Made by a program: the position numbers and the translations under genes. Under the pieces are notes generated by a model that saw only the letters and a list, made by a program, of their open reading frames with translations, made no database searches and was not told the DNA's origin. From Siphonodentalium dalli (taxonomy: Eukaryota; Mollusca; Scaphopoda; Gadilida; Siphonodentaliidae): DNA of 64,000 nt. Shown here in pieces: positions 23,650-34,315 of the stretch. The DNA is taken from assembly GCA_032622095.1 (NCBI GenBank), contig CP136064.1:216272205-216336204 (forward strand). Reading direction: 5' to 3'. Every line of letters starts with the position of its first letter. Position 1 is the stretch's first letter.

Positions 23650-24222
23650 CAAGCCTCCATATAGTGTGTCTGACATTGCAGAAGAGGTTCCCAGAGGGTG
23701 AAATTAGTGACGCTATCCAGCACAGCGGGCTATCATCACCAAATTCACACTCTGGGAACCTGAAGTTTGTGATATTCACCTCATTACTACATTAGTCACC
23801 CCAATTATGCATTTTGTCTTCTGAAAATTAGGGGATATAGAAACTGAACAGAAGGGAAAAAGTGGTATATCCTTCATGTAAGAATACACAAAACCACGCA
23901 CCACCCTCCATTCTCCATATGTGTTAGGGTTTGGGTTAGGGTTAGGGTTAGGGTTAGGGTTAGGGCTAGCGCTAGGGCTCGGGCTAGGGTTAGGGTTAGG
24001 GTTAGGGTTAGAGTTAGGGTTAGTGTATTCTTACATGAAGGACATACCGAAAAAGTAACTAAAAACAATGTTAATTTGAGACTATAGATACTTCCCAGAA
24101 GATGATGCCTAAGCAGAATGAGGTCCCCAAAGGGTGACTTTGGTGATGTTAGGACACTCTGCATGATAGCATCACTAAATTCACCCTCTGTGGACCTCAT
24201 TCTACAAATGTTAGACACACTT
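23650..24222. mobile_element. hAT-like family E, long form, interrupted by a telomeric-repeat element
   Basis: Starts CAAGCCTCCATATAGTGTGT and ends TGTTAGACACACTTG. It contains the E palindromes and the E middle segment, split at GGGAAAAAGT by the insertion at 23864-24048. The other long E copies at 25.5 and 41.3 kb read straight through this point and provide the empty site. Confidence 0.8.
23864..24048. mobile_element. 185-bp TIR element carrying telomeric TTAGGG repeats, 8-bp TSD
   Basis: The left TIR GGTATATCCTTCATGTAAGA and its right inverse pair over 26 bp with one mismatch. The flanks 23856-23863 and 24049-24056 both read GAAAAAGT. Between the TIRs, 23926-24027 is almost entirely (TTAGGG)n with a few variant units (TTTGGG, GCTAGC, GCTCGG), the animal telomere repeat. 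A GG-starting TIR with 8-bp TSD could be Merlin, P or hAT; no transposase is present. This is an interstitial telomeric sequence that arrived as part of a transposon. Confidence 0.85.
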
Positions 24223-24353
24223 GACAGTGGACTTGATTTCAAATCTAGTTCACCACAGTAGACTCCAATAAACAGCCCATTTAATAATTTATCATTTTAC
24301 TATTAATTGTTGTATGTATCAGTGAAAAACAAAAATTAGTAGATGACCAATTA

Positions 24354-24784
24354 TTAACCATTTCAGTGCCAAGTCCGATTTTTGTATCAACCCATATACC
24401 CTGTGCCAATGCATTCTCTTATATATGCGAGTCGACCATAGGTCGCCTCGCATATATAAGAGAATGCATTGGCCTAACAATTTTTCATCATTTGTTATTA
24501 TTTTTTACAATTTTTTCTTATATTCTTTAACAGACTTATTTTGGCATCAAAATTATTACTATGAATACTTGGTGATAGTTTTGAGTTATAACATGCCCCT
24601 AAGGTTTTATCCAGTTTGTTTTTAAATTCGCTATAGCGTGCTTAAGCATACCCAAAACAAATTCAACCCCCAAAAAAAAAAAAAAATCTAAAAATAAATA
24701 AATAAATAAATAAAAAAAGAATTCTGGCTCTACAGACCGTAAATTAGGGCCGATGAGATCGGACTCTGGCACTGAAAGGGTTAA
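24354..24784. mobile_element. piggyBac-like MITE, family A, TTAA flanks, one hairpin
   Basis: TTAA at 24354-24357 and 24781-24784 bracket ends CCATTTCAGTGCCAAGTCCG and its near inverse (TCGGACTCTGGCACTGAAAGGG). The shared palindromic cassette (TGCCAATGCATTCTCTTATA) is present once, at about 24405-24473. The A-rich interior has AATAAATAAATAAATAAATA near 24693. Confidence 0.85.
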
Positions 24785-25299
24785 GTGGCTGTTTGTCGGA
24801 GTCTATTTTGAAGTTACTGGAATCACTCCAGGAAAGTAAACTCTTCTTATTCAACTGAAACTGAATTTAATCTCTGTAGTCGCTTTGTCATTCCTCAGTC
24901 TATATTTTGAAATTGTGTTTTAAATTGATTGACGACCATGTGACTGGTTATATGGAATTACATGACCTCTTCACATTATAGTTCTAATTGCCACTTGACA
25001 TACTAACCATGACATAAACTAATAGTTATATAATACTTCCAATGAAATATGTAAAATTATTAACAGAATAGTATGAAGAATCTACAAAAGTACAGGCACA
25101 GTTGACAGACCTGAACATTTTTAGAGAGCTTTTTCATAGCGGTCTAACAGTGCTCACAAAACTGGGCCCAGAAGCTGACAGAAGGGCTACATATCCTGCA
25201 AATACTACTGGAGCTAAATTTTTATTTGAGGAAAAGACTGGGATGGAAATTGGTCATCATAAGGCAATCCATGGGCACTATTTGTAGGAAGTCTGCAAT
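24785..25299. other. No gene recognised
   Basis: Non-coding sequence; the 61-residue open frame near 25102 has no recognisable domain. Confidence 0.45.
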
Positions 25300-25692
25300 C
25301 AAGCCTGCAAATAGTGTCTGTCGTTTGCAAAATGAAATCCCCAGAGGGTAATTTACTGAAGCTATCCCTCATGGTGGGCTAGCATCACAAATTCTGCTTA
25401 TGCCTCAACTGCTATGGGAGACCTAGGATCAGATTGAAGTTCCTAAGTTGAAGTTTATGCATTTTATCTTCTGAAAATTAGGGCATATTGAAACTTCCCA
25501 CAAGGGAAAAAAGTAACTAAAAACAATGTAAATTTGAGGCTATAGACACTTCCCAGAAGATCAGGCCTAAGCAGAATGAGGTCCCCAGAGGGTGAATTTG
25601 GTGATGCTAGCCCACTGTGTGAGATAGCATCACTAAATTCACCCTCTGGAGATCTCATTCTGTAAATGACAGACACACTATTTCAAGGCTTG
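25300..25692. mobile_element. hAT-like family E, long form, copy 3
   Basis: CAAGCCTGCAAATAGTGTCT to AGACACACTATTTCAAGGCTTG. It retains the middle segment with GGGAAAAAAGTAACTAAAAA, the empty-site counterpart of the insertion at 23864. TSD not recoverable. Confidence 0.75.
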
Positions 25693-26182
25693 TATTATAG
25701 CCAGTCTCAACTTTTATTATGAAGTCTTAAGAGACCGACAATATTTGAATTATAGATGGTTTCGATTATATTTCACAGTGGTAGGTTTCCAATACATAGT
25801 TTAAATTTAATTCTCCAACACAATGTGATGATTACAGATCATAACATCTAACACTTAAAGACCAGCTTTGGAATAAATTGGAACAAATTGTGAAGAAATA
25901 ATGTCAAAAATACCGAAAGGTGCAAATAACTCTCCAAATTTGAAGTAATCATCCCTTGGAAATAGACAGACCTGGAGCTTGATAAATTATTCCATGAACA
26001 AAGTTTGGTGACAGACGGAGCCTTGTAAAACAGGGTGTTAATGATGAATAGGGATATTTGTCTCCTGGGTGTGAATGTCTCTTTGACACAGATTTAATTA
26101 CCATTCTAAGCTGTTCTGAGCTGGAGACAATTTATCACCCCAGACAGCAGAAGTGAGAACTGCAGCAAACAAAGGATTAAAC
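25693..26182. other. No gene recognised
   Basis: Non-coding sequence before the nested TTAA elements. Confidence 0.45.
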
Positions 26183-26826
26183 TTAACCCTTTCTATACTA
26201 AATGGATTCTCGCAGTCGGTTACAAAAGTAGACATGGGGGCAGTTTATTAATCATTTGGAGGGGTGTTCAGGTAATAAAGTCAGATGACAGACATAAAAA
26301 CATATAACACAAGAGCAGAATGACTCGTATTCATAGGTGGGAAAATTGTCCTTTGTTGAACATTTCCTGAAGGAAGTACAAATGTATGTGTCAATGAGTA
26401 TTTAACCCTTTACCCAACAGAAGGGCCCTGTGCCAATGCATTCTCTTATATATGCGAGTCGACCATAGGTCGCCTCGCATATATAAGAGAATGCATTGGC
26501 TTAACACATTAAAAATTATAAAATTGTAAGAAAAAATGTAAGAATGTAAGAAAAAATGGTAAAAAGTGTTAAAAAAAGATTTTTTTTAGGCCAATGCATT
26601 CTCTTATATATGCGAGGCGACCTATGGTCGACTCGCATATATAAGAGAATGCATTGGCACAGGGCATAACTGTAACCATCACAATGTGGTCAATGAACCG
26701 GTTCCAATGATATCCATATGTGTATGGTTCTATTGAGACAGACCGAAGATATTTTAGGCTGTTGAAGCTTTATTTGGCCGGTTTTGGCCGGTTTGTTGGG
26801 TAAAGGGTTAATATATACAGGGTTAA
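26183..26826. mobile_element. piggyBac-like MITE, family C, split by a family D insertion
   Basis: TTAA 26183-26186 plus CCCTTTCTATACTAAATGG marks the left end; the right end ATATATACAGGG then TTAA at 26823-26826 corresponds to the C terminus TTTAGTATAGAAAGGG. The two halves are separated by element D1 (26406-26807). Removing D1 and one TTAA restores GAGTATTTAATATATACAGGG, which aligns with intact C ends. Confidence 0.8.
26402..26811. mobile_element. piggyBac-like MITE, family D, copy 1, nested in family C
   Basis: TTAA at 26402-26405 and 26808-26811 flank the ends CCCTTTACCCAACAGAAGGG and GTTTGTTGGGTAAAGGG. Two perfect ~70-bp hairpins of the shared cassette (about 26432-26501 and 26588-26660; loop GTCGACCATAGGTCGCC) face each other over ~85 bp of A/T-rich spacer. 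A unique right flank (CACAATGTGGTCAATGAACC, GGCCGGTTTTGGCCGG) completes the element. Confidence 0.9.
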
Positions 26827-27070
26827 ACGTAGAAGCACATGTTAAAAGATTACAGCCTGGTTAACAGCGCTATATATTATATAGTTTAATAAGGGTAATA
26901 AAATAATAACCAGATTTTGAACTGGTGGAGAATGATCTCTAAAAGCGTAGCCAGAGAGTGGAGAGTGGTTGGGCGCCCGGGGATGGTCGAAAAGATAGAG
27001 TGATCTTCTCCTTCACCCCAAACGTAGCCAGAGTAGAGAATCATGGCATAATCTATGACTGACCCTGACA
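26812..27070. repeat. Fragment of the 8494-9003 inverted-repeat family
   Basis: About 26900-27070 carries GAGAATGATCTCT, GTAGCCAGAG twice and TAGAGAATCATGGCATAATC, resembling both the 2703-2860 and 8494-9003 copies. Truncated and diverged. Confidence 0.55.
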
Positions 27071-27835
27071 GCATTTTTAATACAAATAAATATTTAATAT
27101 ATCAGACAGTCACCATCAAACTGTGACCAGCGACAATGCAGTCATTCTACACTATTAAAACAGCACATGTATTCAAATATTCCCTTCTCATTACCAGGAG
27201 ACAGTTTGGAGAAAGATCACTCAAAACAGGCAGGCACTGGGCACCGAAATAACACAAAAGCACTTTGCACCCAGCTGTCACATGCATTGGACATGAGGCT
27301 TTAATAATAACGTGATGAAACGGGTGCATGTTTAGACACATAACACCGAAGACTCAGCTAGGATCTCACAAGCTGTTTACACTTGGTGAAGTGCGACATT
27401 ATCTCACTGTTACCGAGACTGACAGAAGGAAGCATCTTTGTATTTGACAATCTTACATTCCTAACATGCTTTATATCATGATTGATTTGACAGGTTCAAA
27501 ACATTGGCAGGTGTTCCGGTGCACCTGCTTAATATATAGCATTAACACCATCAGTGCTAAAAACTAAATGCTGGTATGAAATATTAAAGTTCTTTGTGTT
27601 GCATTAATACCATCCATGAAATATCTAATCTATACCATCATTGCTAAACCCAAAGTTAATATATTTTAATATGGTTACGGTATAATATATACACAGCCGA
27701 GATACATGTTTATAAGAATCCACAACAAGGGGCATTGTAGCCATGACAAAAAGGTCTGGACATAATCCCTGTATGTGGGGACCACTTTACCCCCACCCAC
27801 CTATCCTGGTCTATCAGTATACAAAACAACTAGGT
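27071..27835. other. No gene recognised
   Basis: Non-coding sequence. Confidence 0.45.
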
Positions 27836-28120
27836 GAGACTGTTCCAATGGGACTAATGATACCCCCCCCCCCCCCTGCAGTGCAGTTGGGTTATATTAA
27901 GGATAGCCATATAAACATATCTGACAAACATAAATTATTATTATGAAAAATTTCGAAGTTGAAAAATGGGGGTAACTCCACTAAAAAAAAAAATCATAAT
28001 CGAAGGTGCAAAGGTTCCCATTGTACTAAATATCTGCCAAATTAAAAAAGAATTGACTGAAAAATGTAGGAATACAAGCTCGGACAAATTTGTGTCCACA
28101 GACAGATGTATGAACAAGCC
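27836..28120 (+). mobile_element. Module/hairpin element (TATACCCCCC family), 3' end missing
   Basis: Starts GAGACTGTTCCAATGGGACT plus a C-run at 27863-27876. It continues with ATCATAATCGAAGGTGCAAAGG, GTTCCCATTGTACTAAATAT and TGTAGGAATACAAGCTCGGA, matching the fuller copy at 59203-59779. It stops after GTGTCCACAGACAGATG without the microsatellite and terminal hairpin. Confidence 0.7.
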
Positions 28121-28342
28121 GATTCCTATTTACCACCATAACTTATTTATGAGGAGTAAATTAATTAAATTTTTTTATCCACCACCAAGCTAGAGAAGGA
28201 CAGGGTCCTCAACATCCCCTCAGGGGGAGGGGAGCCCAGACATCAAAGAATGAAATAAAATGTCTTACCATTTGGAAATAGGCATTTACCAATAACTATG
28301 GTCTGTTTCTTAGAAATTTCACTCGGCCTCATATACTAACAT
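28121..28342. other. No gene recognised
   Basis: Short non-coding gap. Confidence 0.45.
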
Positions 28343-28630
28343 TTCTTTAACAGGCCTGAGTGCCTGTCATTTGCCGGGCTAGCATCTCCAAATTCACCCT
28401 CTGGGGACCTTATTCTGCATGTTCTCATCTGCTATGGGAGACATAGACTCAGATTCAGGTTCCTAAATGGTGAATATTGTGATGTACACCCATTGGGAAC
28501 CTCGATAATGCAGAGGGTGAATTTGGTGATGCTAGCCCACTATGTGGGATATTGTCACTAAATTCACCCTCTGGGTCATAATTCTGCAAACGACAGGCAC
28601 AATAAACTCAGACTTGTTTAAGAAATGAAA
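28343..28630. mobile_element. hAT-like family E, divergent short variant
   Basis: Ends AACAGGCCTGAGTGCCTGTC / GACAGGCACAATAAACTCAG-type inverse, with E palindrome units (GCTAGCATCTCCAAATTCAC, CACCCTCTGGG). The termini differ from the CAAGCCTTG type, so this is a separate subfamily or a recombinant. Confidence 0.6.
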
Positions 28631-29334
28631 GTTATTGGTTCAATTTCAATGATTACTATTCATTCAGATCAATTATATGGAGTGCATGCATGCTCCTCAT
28701 ACAGTTTATCACATCAAAACGTTTATGAAACAAACTCCCTAATATCAACATATTCATTACATCCATAGGGCCCTGAACACACGATGTCAAAGAGTATTAT
28801 TAACTCAATGTCATTTCTAGGTGGAATTTCGAAGTGTTCATCATCAGAGTGAAATTAGGTGAGTAAATTATAAGCATATAGATCGTCATAAGATGACACC
28901 CATCATAAACACAGCATGTGCACTGTATATCGTCATATGATGACACCCAGACAGATTTTATGGATGAACCAACATAGAAAATAGACCTCCCACATCTATG
29001 AAAGTCACTTAACTTTTTCAGCAGATCAAAGACAGTAGACACAGTCAATTAACAGTGGTGATAAAAACATTCATAGGTAAATGGTAGACAGACTTCTGGG
29101 CTGTGCTTACATTTTGGACCACACAGATTATAGATATGTTATCACAGAACTCATCATCTGACCATTACCATCCAGCAACTGACCACACACCCTCCAGACA
29201 AATCTAGATGTTTAAAATATATTAGCTGTCAACAAATATCTGGTGATTGATGATAAGATACTGGGTGATGTTATATTAGTAGAAACAGATAGGATGCACC
29301 AGGAAAATGTTCTAAAGTTTGTGAAAAACTGAGT
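28631..29334. other. No gene recognised
   Basis: Non-coding; a small direct repeat (CATAAGATGACACCCA / CATATGATGACACCCA near 28890 and 28935). Confidence 0.5.
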
Positions 29335-29775
29335 CAACCTGGAGATAGTGTGTCTGTCATTTACAGAATGAGGTCCCCACAGGGTGAATTAAGTGATGCT
29401 ATCATGTAAAAGCGGGCTAGCATCAACAAATTCACCTCTGGGAACCTCATTCTGTTTAGGCCTCATCTTCTGGGAAGAATCTATAGTCTCAAATTAACAA
29501 TGTTTTAGTTAATTTTTCCCTTCTGTGAAGTTTCTATATCACCTAATTTGCAGAAGATAAAATGTATAATCAAGGTGAATAATGGGTGAACATCACCAAC
29601 ATCAACTGGGGAACTTCAATATGATCCTATATCTCCCATAGCAGTTGAGGCCTACATGCAGAATGAGGTTCCCAGAGGGTGAATTTGGTAACGCTAGCCC
29701 ATATGCGGGAAGTCACTAAATTCACCCTCTGGGGACCTCATTCTGCAAATGACAAACACACTATTTCAAGGCTTG
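29335..29775. mobile_element. hAT-like family E, long form, copy 4
   Basis: CAACCTGGAGATAGTGTGTC to CACACTATTTCAAGGCTTG, with both palindromes and the ~200-bp middle (AGTTAATTTTTCCCTTCTGT, GCAGAAGATAAAATG). No exact TSD. Confidence 0.75.
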
Positions 29776-29856
29776 TGTGTAAGGGAGATTATTTCAGCCA
29801 GATGTCCTGGGTTGTCTCTTATTTCCTCTGTAGAGTTCTCTAACATGTGCATAATA

Positions 29857-30069
29857 CAGTATTGCCCTAAATAATCGACTCCTTAACCACAGAAGAATTA
29901 TGGGTAACTTTTCAGGATTTAGTCGGAAATATGGCTTGTTGCCATTCATCGGAAAGCTCTCACTGAGAGCTTTCTGATAAATGTCAACAAGCCATATTTC
30001 CGACTAAATCCTAAAAAGTTACCCCTAATTCTGCTGTGGTTAAGGAGTCGATTATTTAGGGCATTACTG
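29857..30069. mobile_element. Pogo/Tc1-like palindromic MITE
   Basis: TA-flanked, CAGTATTGCCCTAAATAATC to GATTATTTAGGGCATTACTG, with ~105-bp inverse arms differing at a few positions (TCTGATAAATGTCAAC in one arm against GATGAATGGCAAC). Confidence 0.88.
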
Positions 30070-30278
30070 TACCTTGGGTATATGGAGTACAGTTGTACAC
30101 GGGTCAATATTACACGCAATCTGATGAGGTTGTCCTAGCACGGACCATTACCGGACACCAGGGGAGGCATTGCCATGCATGCGGTGGTCTGTCTAAATAG
30201 AACGAACTAAGTGTTTTAACTCAGGGTGAATTCAAACTCATGTGGAAATTACTGCGTCTGAGGTATTCCACAAGTCAC

Positions 30279-30631
30279 TCAACCCTTCAATGACAGGAGC
30301 TGCGCTGGGTGCAGCATTAAAGATAATGTGCCAGTGCATTCTCTTATATATGCGAGTTTCCCATAGTGTTGATGTGGTAGATGAACTCCAAGATGGCCAC
30401 TGAAGGTTGATGGAAAAGTTTCCAAGTTCATCCAATATATAATAGTAATAGGTATTAAAGCTACCTAAGTTTCAAATGCATGGCTTACAAGACCAAGGTA
30501 AATATTGTTAGGCCAATGTATTCTCTTATATATTCGAGCTCCCTTTGGGAAACTCGCATATATATATAAAGAGAATGCATTGGCAAAGGATTTTCGCAAA
30601 TTTCAGGAAGCTCCAGTCATGGAGGGGTTAA
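30279..30631. mobile_element. piggyBac-like MITE, family B, copy 5, with internal insertion
   Basis: Left terminus CCCTTCAATGACAGGAGCTG after TCAA; right terminus CTCCAGTCATGGAGGGG followed by TTAA at 30628-30631. The left hairpin is broken after GCGAGTTTCCCATAG by ~130 bp of unrelated sequence; the right hairpin (GCCAATGTATTCTCTTATAT ... AGAGAATGCATTGGC) is intact. Confidence 0.75.
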
Positions 30632-31004
30632 CCCTTTACCCAACAAACCGGCCAAATAAAGCTTCAACAGCCTAAAATATCTTCGGTCTGTCTCAATAGA
30701 ACCATACAAATATGGATATCATTGGAACCGGCTCCTTGACCACATTGTGATAGTTACAGTTATGCCCTGTGCCAATGCATTCTCTTATATATGCGAGTCG
30801 ACCATAGGTCGCCTCGCATATATAAGAGAATGCATTGGCCTAAAAAAACACTTTTTACCATTTTTCTTACATTCTTTAACAATTTTATAATTTTTAATGT
30901 GTTAAGCCAATGCATTCTCTTATATATGCGAGGCAACCTATGGTCGACTCGCATATATAAGAGAATGCATTGGCACAGGGCCGTTCTGTTGGGTAAAGGG
31001 TTAA
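30628..31004. mobile_element. piggyBac-like MITE, family D, copy 2, abutting family B
   Basis: TTAA at 30628-30631 (shared with the B element to its left) and 31001-31004. Ends CCCTTTACCCAACAAACCGG and CCGTTCTGTTGGGTAAAGGG. Two hairpins of the shared cassette lie at about 30769-30838 and 30905-30974. Relative to copy 1 this copy is inverted: the GGCCAAATAAAGCTTCAACA flank is on the left. Confidence 0.9.
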
Positions 31005-31084
31005 ATGACTCAGTTACCAATGCACTTTAACTATTATGGTTCACAAAATAAGAGTGGAAAACATTTACTTAAGGTTGACACCAG

Positions 31085-31215
31085 AATGGCAAATAATATA
31101 CATGTACGAGGCAGAGACACACTAATATATGCACCTTAATGGTTAATAACATACATGTACGAGGCAGAGACACACTAATTTAGGCACCTGAATGGTTAAT
31201 AACATAAAATGAGGA
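31085..31215. repeat. ~66-bp tandem duplicate
   Basis: ACATGTACGAGGCAGAGACA plus CACTAAT, GCACCT and AATGGTTAATAACAT occur twice in direct order. Confidence 0.8.
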
Positions 31216-31585
31216 CACAATAACTTAGGCAATATTGATTTGAGATTTCTAAGAGATAAACTCCAGAATAAAGACTGTCATTTAACACATGCTGTTTGTC
31301 AGGTCTGATGACAGCCAATAATTTTCTTTTATTAATGAAGGATTATAGTGCACCGTTGCACAATCTGTTCAACCATAACAAGTGCACCCATCAATCGGTA
31401 CAGCCATAACAAGTGCACCCTTCAACAGATTCAACGTGAGCAGGTGCACACATTCACAAATGATCAATATGTAACTTCTGTTCTGCCCATAATTAAGTAC
31501 AGGTAGAATGTAAGTAGTGAATTGTGAATGGAAACAAACTGCACACATATATCAAATGGTTAAAATATCCTGCAGCCTAGAACTA
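31216..31585. other. No gene recognised; small GTGCACC repeats
   Basis: AACCATAACAAGTGCACCC and AGCCATAACAAGTGCACCC are repeated near 31372 and 31401. No gene seen. Confidence 0.5.
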
Positions 31586-31811
31586 CAGTAATGCCCTAAG
31601 TAATCGACCCCTTAACCACAGCAGAATTATGGGTAACTTTTCAGGATTTAGTCGGAAATATGGCTTGTTGCCATTCATCGGAAAGCTCTCCCCGAAAGCT
31701 CTCGGGGAGAGCTTTCCGATGAATGGCAACAAGCCATATTTCCGACTAAATCCTGAAAAGTTACCCATAATTCTGCTGTGGTTAAGGGGTCGATTACTTA
31801 GGGCATTACTG
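31586..31811. mobile_element. Pogo/Tc1-like palindromic MITE, perfect arms
   Basis: TA-flanked. CAGTAATGCCCTAAGTAATC and its exact inverse close ~105-bp arms that appear identical, including the private variants CTAAGTAATCGACCCC. The centre carries an extra CCCCGAAAGCTCTCGGGG step, so the stem is slightly longer than in other copies. Confidence 0.92.
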
Positions 31812-32649
31812 TAAATCTGTAAACCACTTCCATGAACTTCAGATTATGTTGGGAATAAGTAATCACTCACTCACGGCAGAAAAAGAGAGGCGCTGCAACC
31901 AAAAATTACTCTTGAGAAACAAGTATGTAAGGACTGCACACTTCTAGACACCTACCGGTATACTTGACAACATAAATACAACCGTAAATAAGATGGAAAA
32001 GACTTTTCTACTTATTTCAGCTCCTTTTCTTTTTTTTAACCCAATTTCAAATGCATATTACAAATTTAAGTAAATACTAGGTGTACAGACATATCTCACA
32101 AGTTTATGTGTATACTAGGTGTACCAACTCAATCTCACAAAGCGAGGTGTATACCAGGTGTATACCAGGTGTACAGATGCATCTCACAAGTTTATGTGTA
32201 TACAACATGTAGGTACACTAGGCCTCAGAAAACTTCAATTCAAGGGAAGGTGAAAATGGATATCTCCAAGTTGATAATTTGGTTACCATCACCCCCCCCC
32301 CCCCCCCCCCCCCCCAACCTCCCAGCTTCACAATCAAAATCTAGATAATTCTTCGTAGACCATATACATAAAATCAATAAATGGTCGCACCTGTTAATCA
32401 ACCCCAGCTAATGAGGTCATAACCTCAAAATCACATAGATTCTATTCCCAGCAGGAAAACAGCATTTCCGACTCATTGTTAGTTAAGCAACAATGAAAAG
32501 GGATTGAACCAGTAACAAACTAGTCCGCCCACGTACTCAAAAATTCAATCCAATAATGAATTATACTCAAATGAAATGTGAAACCACACAAACAGATGCG
32601 TAATCTTGATTTATTTGAACTTCATAGTTAGTTAAATATTTACTTATTG
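31812..32649. repeat. GTGTACAGATG/CTAGGTGTA minisatellite and C24 tract
   Basis: 32075-32240 holds several copies of TATAC(T/C)AGGTGTA and ATCTCACAAGTTTATGTGTA. 32292-32315 is a run of 24 C. No gene recognised in the rest. Confidence 0.65.
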
Positions 32650-33042
32650 TCAATGTCGACAGACAGGTGAAAACGATTGGAATGCACAGCATTTTACTGT
32701 AGACGATCTCAATGCAATCAGTAATGGTTGAAAAGTTTCATTACACAAAGAGCATAAAACACCAACAATGCGGTGATTCACCCCAGACCAGCTCTCTATG
32801 ATATCAAAGATACCCACCACAGTAAAACCTTCGACCTTGAGTTCATTGAGTGCAGAGTACACTGAAGCAATAAAACAAAGGTTACCAGTATCAGTATTGC
32901 GATTGATGATAGCAGAAGAGACTGGCAGTTTATGCATTTTATTGACACTGCGGTATACTATTGACTTCTGCTTGTTACATTTGACTTCAAAGATAACCCT
33001 GCTGTCACACATATGTGGACAAAAATAATGCAGTCCTTTCAT
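32650..33042 (-). other. Open frame of 130 codons, not recognised
   Basis: A minus-strand frame with several paired cysteines (near residues 9-12 and 40-45, later a CSLC motif) and no family I can name. The opposite strand is also open for 76 codons, which weakens the case for coding. It sits just left of the tandem region at 33.0 kb. It may be a decayed transposon frame; I do not assign a function. Confidence 0.2.
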
Positions 33043-33467
33043 TATGAATATGAACTAAGATATTTACTGTCAATGCTTTTAAATCAACAGCTAGATGTTA
33101 AATGCTCTTTATTGCTCGATTTGTATGATGACGCAAACATGTTATGTCATGTGCATATATCCAACAAATAATGATTAATAACAGTTTGATGGAGGAGGAG
33201 ATGTATTTGAAAGGTGTCTCCTACCCCCCCCCCCCCCCCCCCCACTGGTATAGTCTATATAAGTATTTTAGTAATTTTCCCCAGGGGCCTGTGCCTTTTA
33301 ATGGCTTTTATCAAGCAATAAAGGTTGCAAGAATGGCAGAAAGCTTATGTACTCCTTACTCTCTCTGTTCTAGGGTGAACTGATGCACAATTCCATTTAG
33401 GGGATATGAACTAAGATGTTTACTGTAAGGGATTTTAAATCAACAGCTAAATGCAATTACATTTTCA

Positions 33468-33622
33468 CAGGGACACCGGAATCACCAAAGGGCAAGGGGG
33501 GCAAACCAGTCAGGAGGGCATTTTTCAAGTACCCAATGGACTCCCCTGGGCCAGGGCAAGGGGGGGGGGGGGGGGGGGGAGTGCCCCCACATGCCCCCCC
33601 CCCCCCTTCTACGGCGTCCCTG
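33468..33622. mobile_element. hAT-type MITE, 155 bp, exact 8-bp TSD and empty site
   Basis: Ends CAGGGACACCGGAA / ACGGCGTCCCTG. Flanks 33460-33467 and 33623-33630 both read CATTTTCA. The sister tandem unit near 34680 reads TGACATTTTCATTCCTTGAT without interruption. The interior has a G-run (33560-33579) and C-run (33594-33606). Confidence 0.9.
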
Positions 33623-33925
33623 CATTTTCATTCCTTGATAATTACAATGCATCAAATGACAAGCAATATTCTTATTGTTACATGCTCTTTATTGTTCGAT
33701 TTGTACGATGTCGCAAACATGTGATGTCATATGCATATATCCAATAGATGTTGATTAATAATTACTATATGTAAAACCAGGTTTGATGGAGGGAGGAGAT
33801 GTATTTACACAGTGTCTCCTACCCGACACTCTTCAGATGTCACTGCTGGTTTCCATAAATTATCAGAAAAGTGAATTCAGCCATACGAGCCTGTGTTAAT
33901 AACAGGGAAGAAAGAGGTCTACCTT

Positions 33926-34315
33926 TTAACCCTTTAACCAACAGAACGGCCCTGTGCCAATGCATTCTCTTATATATGCGAGTCGACCATAGGTCGCCTC
34001 GCATATATAAGATAATGCATTGGCTTAACACATTAAAATTTATAAAATTGTTAAAGAATGTAAGAAAAAATGTTTTAAAAAGATTTTTTTTAGGCCAATG
34101 CATTCTCTTATATATGCGAGGCGACCTATGGTCGACTCGCATATATAAGAGAATGCATTGGCACAGGGCATAACTGTAACTATCACAATGTGGTCAAGGA
34201 ACCGGTTCCAATGATAACCATATTTGTATGGTTATATTGAGAGAGACCGAAGATATTTTAGGCTGTTGAAGCTTTATTTGGCCGGTTTTGGCCGGTTTGT
34301 TGGGTAAAGGGTTAA
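33926..34315. mobile_element. piggyBac-like MITE, family D, copy 3, with empty site
   Basis: TTAA at 33926-33929 and 34312-34315; ends CCCTTTAACCAACAGAACGG and TTTGTTGGGTAAAGGG. Two cassette hairpins (about 33956-34025, one mismatch, and 34094-34162). The uninterrupted tandem sister at 33293 reads CTTTTAATGGCTTTTATC with a single TTAA, showing precise TTAA-duplicating insertion. Confidence 0.92.

Noticed and set aside
23874-24242. 122-codon minus-strand frame with LTLTLT repeats
   Set aside because: Translation of the telomeric TTAGGG array.
30760-34173. Paired open frames of 79-100 codons on both strands
   Set aside because: They come from the palindromic cassette (repeated QCILLYMR and RIYKRMHW peptides on both strands), not from genes.
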